From contig NW_002476013.1 of NCBI RefSeq assembly GCF_000189635.1, forward strand, positions 186,001 to 250,000: DNA of 64,000 nt, given 5' to 3'. Position numbers and translations under genes: made by a program. Below, in pieces: positions 62,001 to 64,000 of this stretch. Source of the stretch: Tetrahymena thermophila SB210 (lineage: Eukaryota > Ciliophora > Oligohymenophorea > Hymenostomatida > Tetrahymenidae). Every line of letters begins with the position of its first letter. Position 1 is the stretch's first letter. The notes under the pieces were generated by a model that ran no database searches, was not told the DNA's origin, and saw only the letters and a program-made list of their open reading frames with translations.

Positions 62001-64000
62001 TGATTGACTATTTGATAAACAGAAATCCCTTTTAATTAGATGAAGATAATCTAATTGAGTACATGAAAAGTATTTTTGAAAACAATGATAATTTAAATAA
62101 TAATGATCCAGCAGCAGCAGCAGCAGCTTCATCTCCAGAATAGGGAGGAGCTAAACTATAAGTACTTCCTTTGTAATTATAAAATGCTGATCAAAAGCTT
62201 AGATCATTGATACATCCATATTAAGTTTTAGGAAGTAGATTAGTTGATGAAATCAACTCTAACCCTAAACCCAATTATAAGCCTATTCTCTATGCTGACG
62301 ATTATATAAAGTAAAACTCTGGATAAGAAAGTTAACAGGGAAGTATTTACTAGCCATATACCCAGCAGTACTCAAAGACTTCTACTCGAGGAAATCAGGC
62401 CAGCATAGGTGGCGCACATTACTCTTCGCAGGGTATTAATACTCCATAGCCATCTAATTAATCTGGTAATTATGGAAAGAGATTAATATAGACCAAAACA
62501 ACTAGCTAAACAGAAATTCCATCAAATGAGAATTTAAAAGATTTACCTAATGAAATTGACATTAGACATCATGATAAATACAGAGAAGCTACAGATGGTG
62601 GCAGAAGAAGAGTTTCTACTACAACGAGATCTTAGAATAAAGTTACACATAGCTTAACGCATAATAGCTACTCTCCTTTTCCTTCAAATAATCAAATGGC
62701 TCTCTCTAGTGGCGCTCATAGTTCTTATTCAGCTCCTCCTCCTTTAGACAGAAATAACTCTGACATATCAATCGAACGCAGTATAAATTATGATACCATG
62801 CTGCTCCAATCAAATGAATAAGATGAGTTAAATGTGTCAGAGGCTTTAAAAAATTTAAATAAAAAGAAGCAAAATAAGATAAACGCAAATTCTGGAAACC
62901 CAAACAACAGCACTTTTACTATACTTGAAGAAGAAACGTAAGAAAATCAAACTAACTTCTAAAAAACATTATTTATGAACAACACAAATATAGAAAGAGA
63001 TAATACCTTAACATTATCAAACAACTAAAACGAAGGTTCGAGTATATAACAAACGGATTTATACCCAAAAATAAAAGATGAAAATTCTCTACCATTTATA
63101 CTTAATGGAAAAATAAATTTCGATACTAGTATAAACATAAATATGAATAATATAGTAAGCAGTTAAAATAATGTAATGTCTTAACAAAATAATATCATTT
63201 AAAACTAAGTTAATACTCCAAACACAATCACTACTCCTAATACAACTCATATGACAAAAAGAAATTCGATTTCGAACAAATATTTAAATTACATAAGGAC
63301 TAGCAGTAACAGCATTCCAGCAAATCCGATTTCACCTATAAATAGCAATAACAAAAGAAATGGTTTTCCAAATAAAACGTTCGTTTATCCTACTGTTACT
63401 AAAACAGAAGAAGGAAATTTTATTCGCTTAAATTCTAATGTTAATTCAAAAGGAGGTGGTAGTCAATATGGAAATTAACCAGTAGGTGAAGAAGCACCTA
63501 ACTCAGTTAGAAATAGAAAGAAAACGGAAAGTAGTTTTAATAAATAGCATTCCTATCTTAAATACTTAAACAGGATTAAAGAAGACGCAACACCAAAAAA
63601 TAATTCCAAACCTAAGCTTGGCTCAAATAATTTTATACCTTCACTTTAAAATTTGCATGCATAACTATATGAAGAAGAAGTTATATTCGTTTCTCCTCTA
63701 ACTCATGAATTCTCAGACATACCAAACTTAGATAAATATCATATCTACTCTGATTACTTTCCTCATAATAACATTGATAAAGTCATGAATGTCCTCAAAT
63801 AAAAATATGAACTTATCGAAAAAGAAAGAAATAAGAAGAAAAGCGAATCACATCTATCAAAACTCGAAAAGTTTATGTTAAAATTCAACACAAAACGAAA
63901 TAGTAGCAAAAAAACAAGATAATCGATGGCTCCTATACGTTCAAAAACAAAAAAAAGAACAGTATAAAATTCTGGTATTTTCTTGTAAAAATCCGCATTC
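59005..64000 (+). CDS. Six-helix K+ channel with CNBD-like domain (3' end beyond window)
   Basis: Exons 59005-60080, 60303-61038 and 61205 to the window end: at least 1,536 residues, no stop reached. The intron after 60080 might instead end at 60121, which stays in frame and adds about 60 residues. The first 300 residues are disordered, Ser/Gln/Lys-rich. S1 is near 325-352, S2 near 370-390 with the LNTGYYKRG motif typical of CNG/EAG-type channels, S5 near 470-492, and the pore LYWATVTMLTVGYGDIVPLN with K+ filter TVGYGD at 532-537, then S6. A C-linker and a CNBD-like beta region follow (FFVIRGQIIQKV, EEGGFFNEKCFMI). The usual FGE and PR-T/S-A phosphate-binding residues are missing, so cyclic-nucleotide binding is doubtful. 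The remaining 700+ residues are low-complexity Asn/Ser/Gln with a small Ala run (62110-62127). It would sit in the plasma or ciliary membrane. Confidence 0.85.

Noticed and set aside
62706-62903. 65-codon minus-strand ORF
   Set aside because: Antisense to the channel's long C-terminal region.
1-64000. tRNA, rRNA, CRISPR arrays, transposons and virus-like elements
   Set aside because: I looked for cloverleaf-like GC-rich blocks, regular spacer arrays, and reverse transcriptase, transposase or capsid-type motifs and found none. A covariance-model and profile search would be needed to exclude small RNA genes.

Overview
The window looks like protein-coding nuclear DNA of a ciliate of the Tetrahymena type, probably macronuclear. 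The DNA is very AT-rich. Long reading frames appear only if TAA and TAG are read as glutamine and TGA is the sole stop. Introns are AT-rich GT...AG, mostly about 45-330 nt, which is too long for Paramecium. A standard-code gene caller breaks almost every gene here into fragments, so I rebuilt the models by hand. In most of them the exon lengths and phases add up exactly to an open frame ending in TGA.

Layout, left to right. 0.7-3.4 kb: a CPBP/Rce1-like membrane protein (-) and a small four-helix membrane protein (+). 3.9-8.2 kb (-): an 11-exon two-pass membrane protein with a Cache-like ectodomain and a cytosolic helical plus VWA-like part. It is divergent from a 15-exon IQCH homologue (+, 8.5-13.0 kb). 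14.5-20 kb (+): two tandem paralogous multipass membrane proteins, the first carrying an apparent frameshift, with a three-copy repeat of about 270 bp between them. 20.7-23.9 kb (-): a leucine-rich-repeat gene with roughly one repeat per exon. 24.7-29.5 kb (-): two unrecognised genes, one multi-exon and coiled-coil-like, one a Gln-rich single-pass membrane protein. 33.2-36.2 kb (+): a Gln/Asn-rich protein of unknown function. 39.0-40.2 kb (-): a U1-type zinc-finger protein. 41.8-43.8 kb (+): an ULK/ATG1-like kinase. 44.9-45.5 kb (+): a START-domain protein. 47.4-51.6 kb (+): a TTLL6-type tubulin polyglutamylase. 52.9-56.2 kb (+): an alpha/beta hydrolase with a long Gln/Asn-rich tail. 56.8-58.2 kb (+): guanine deaminase. 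59.0-64.0 kb (+): a six-helix K+ channel with a CNBD-like domain, cut by the window end.

There is no operon logic. The genes are separate units with long AT-rich spacers. Several fit ciliary or signalling biology: tubulin polyglutamylation, the IQCH homologue, a K+ channel, and a surface-receptor-like protein. Others are housekeeping: purine salvage, autophagy-type kinase, lipid binding. I saw no rRNA, tRNA, CRISPR, virus-like element or obvious transposon. The most unusual items are the exon-per-repeat LRR gene, the Cache/VWA membrane protein, the duplicated exon in the hydrolase tail, and the frameshifted member of the membrane-protein pair.
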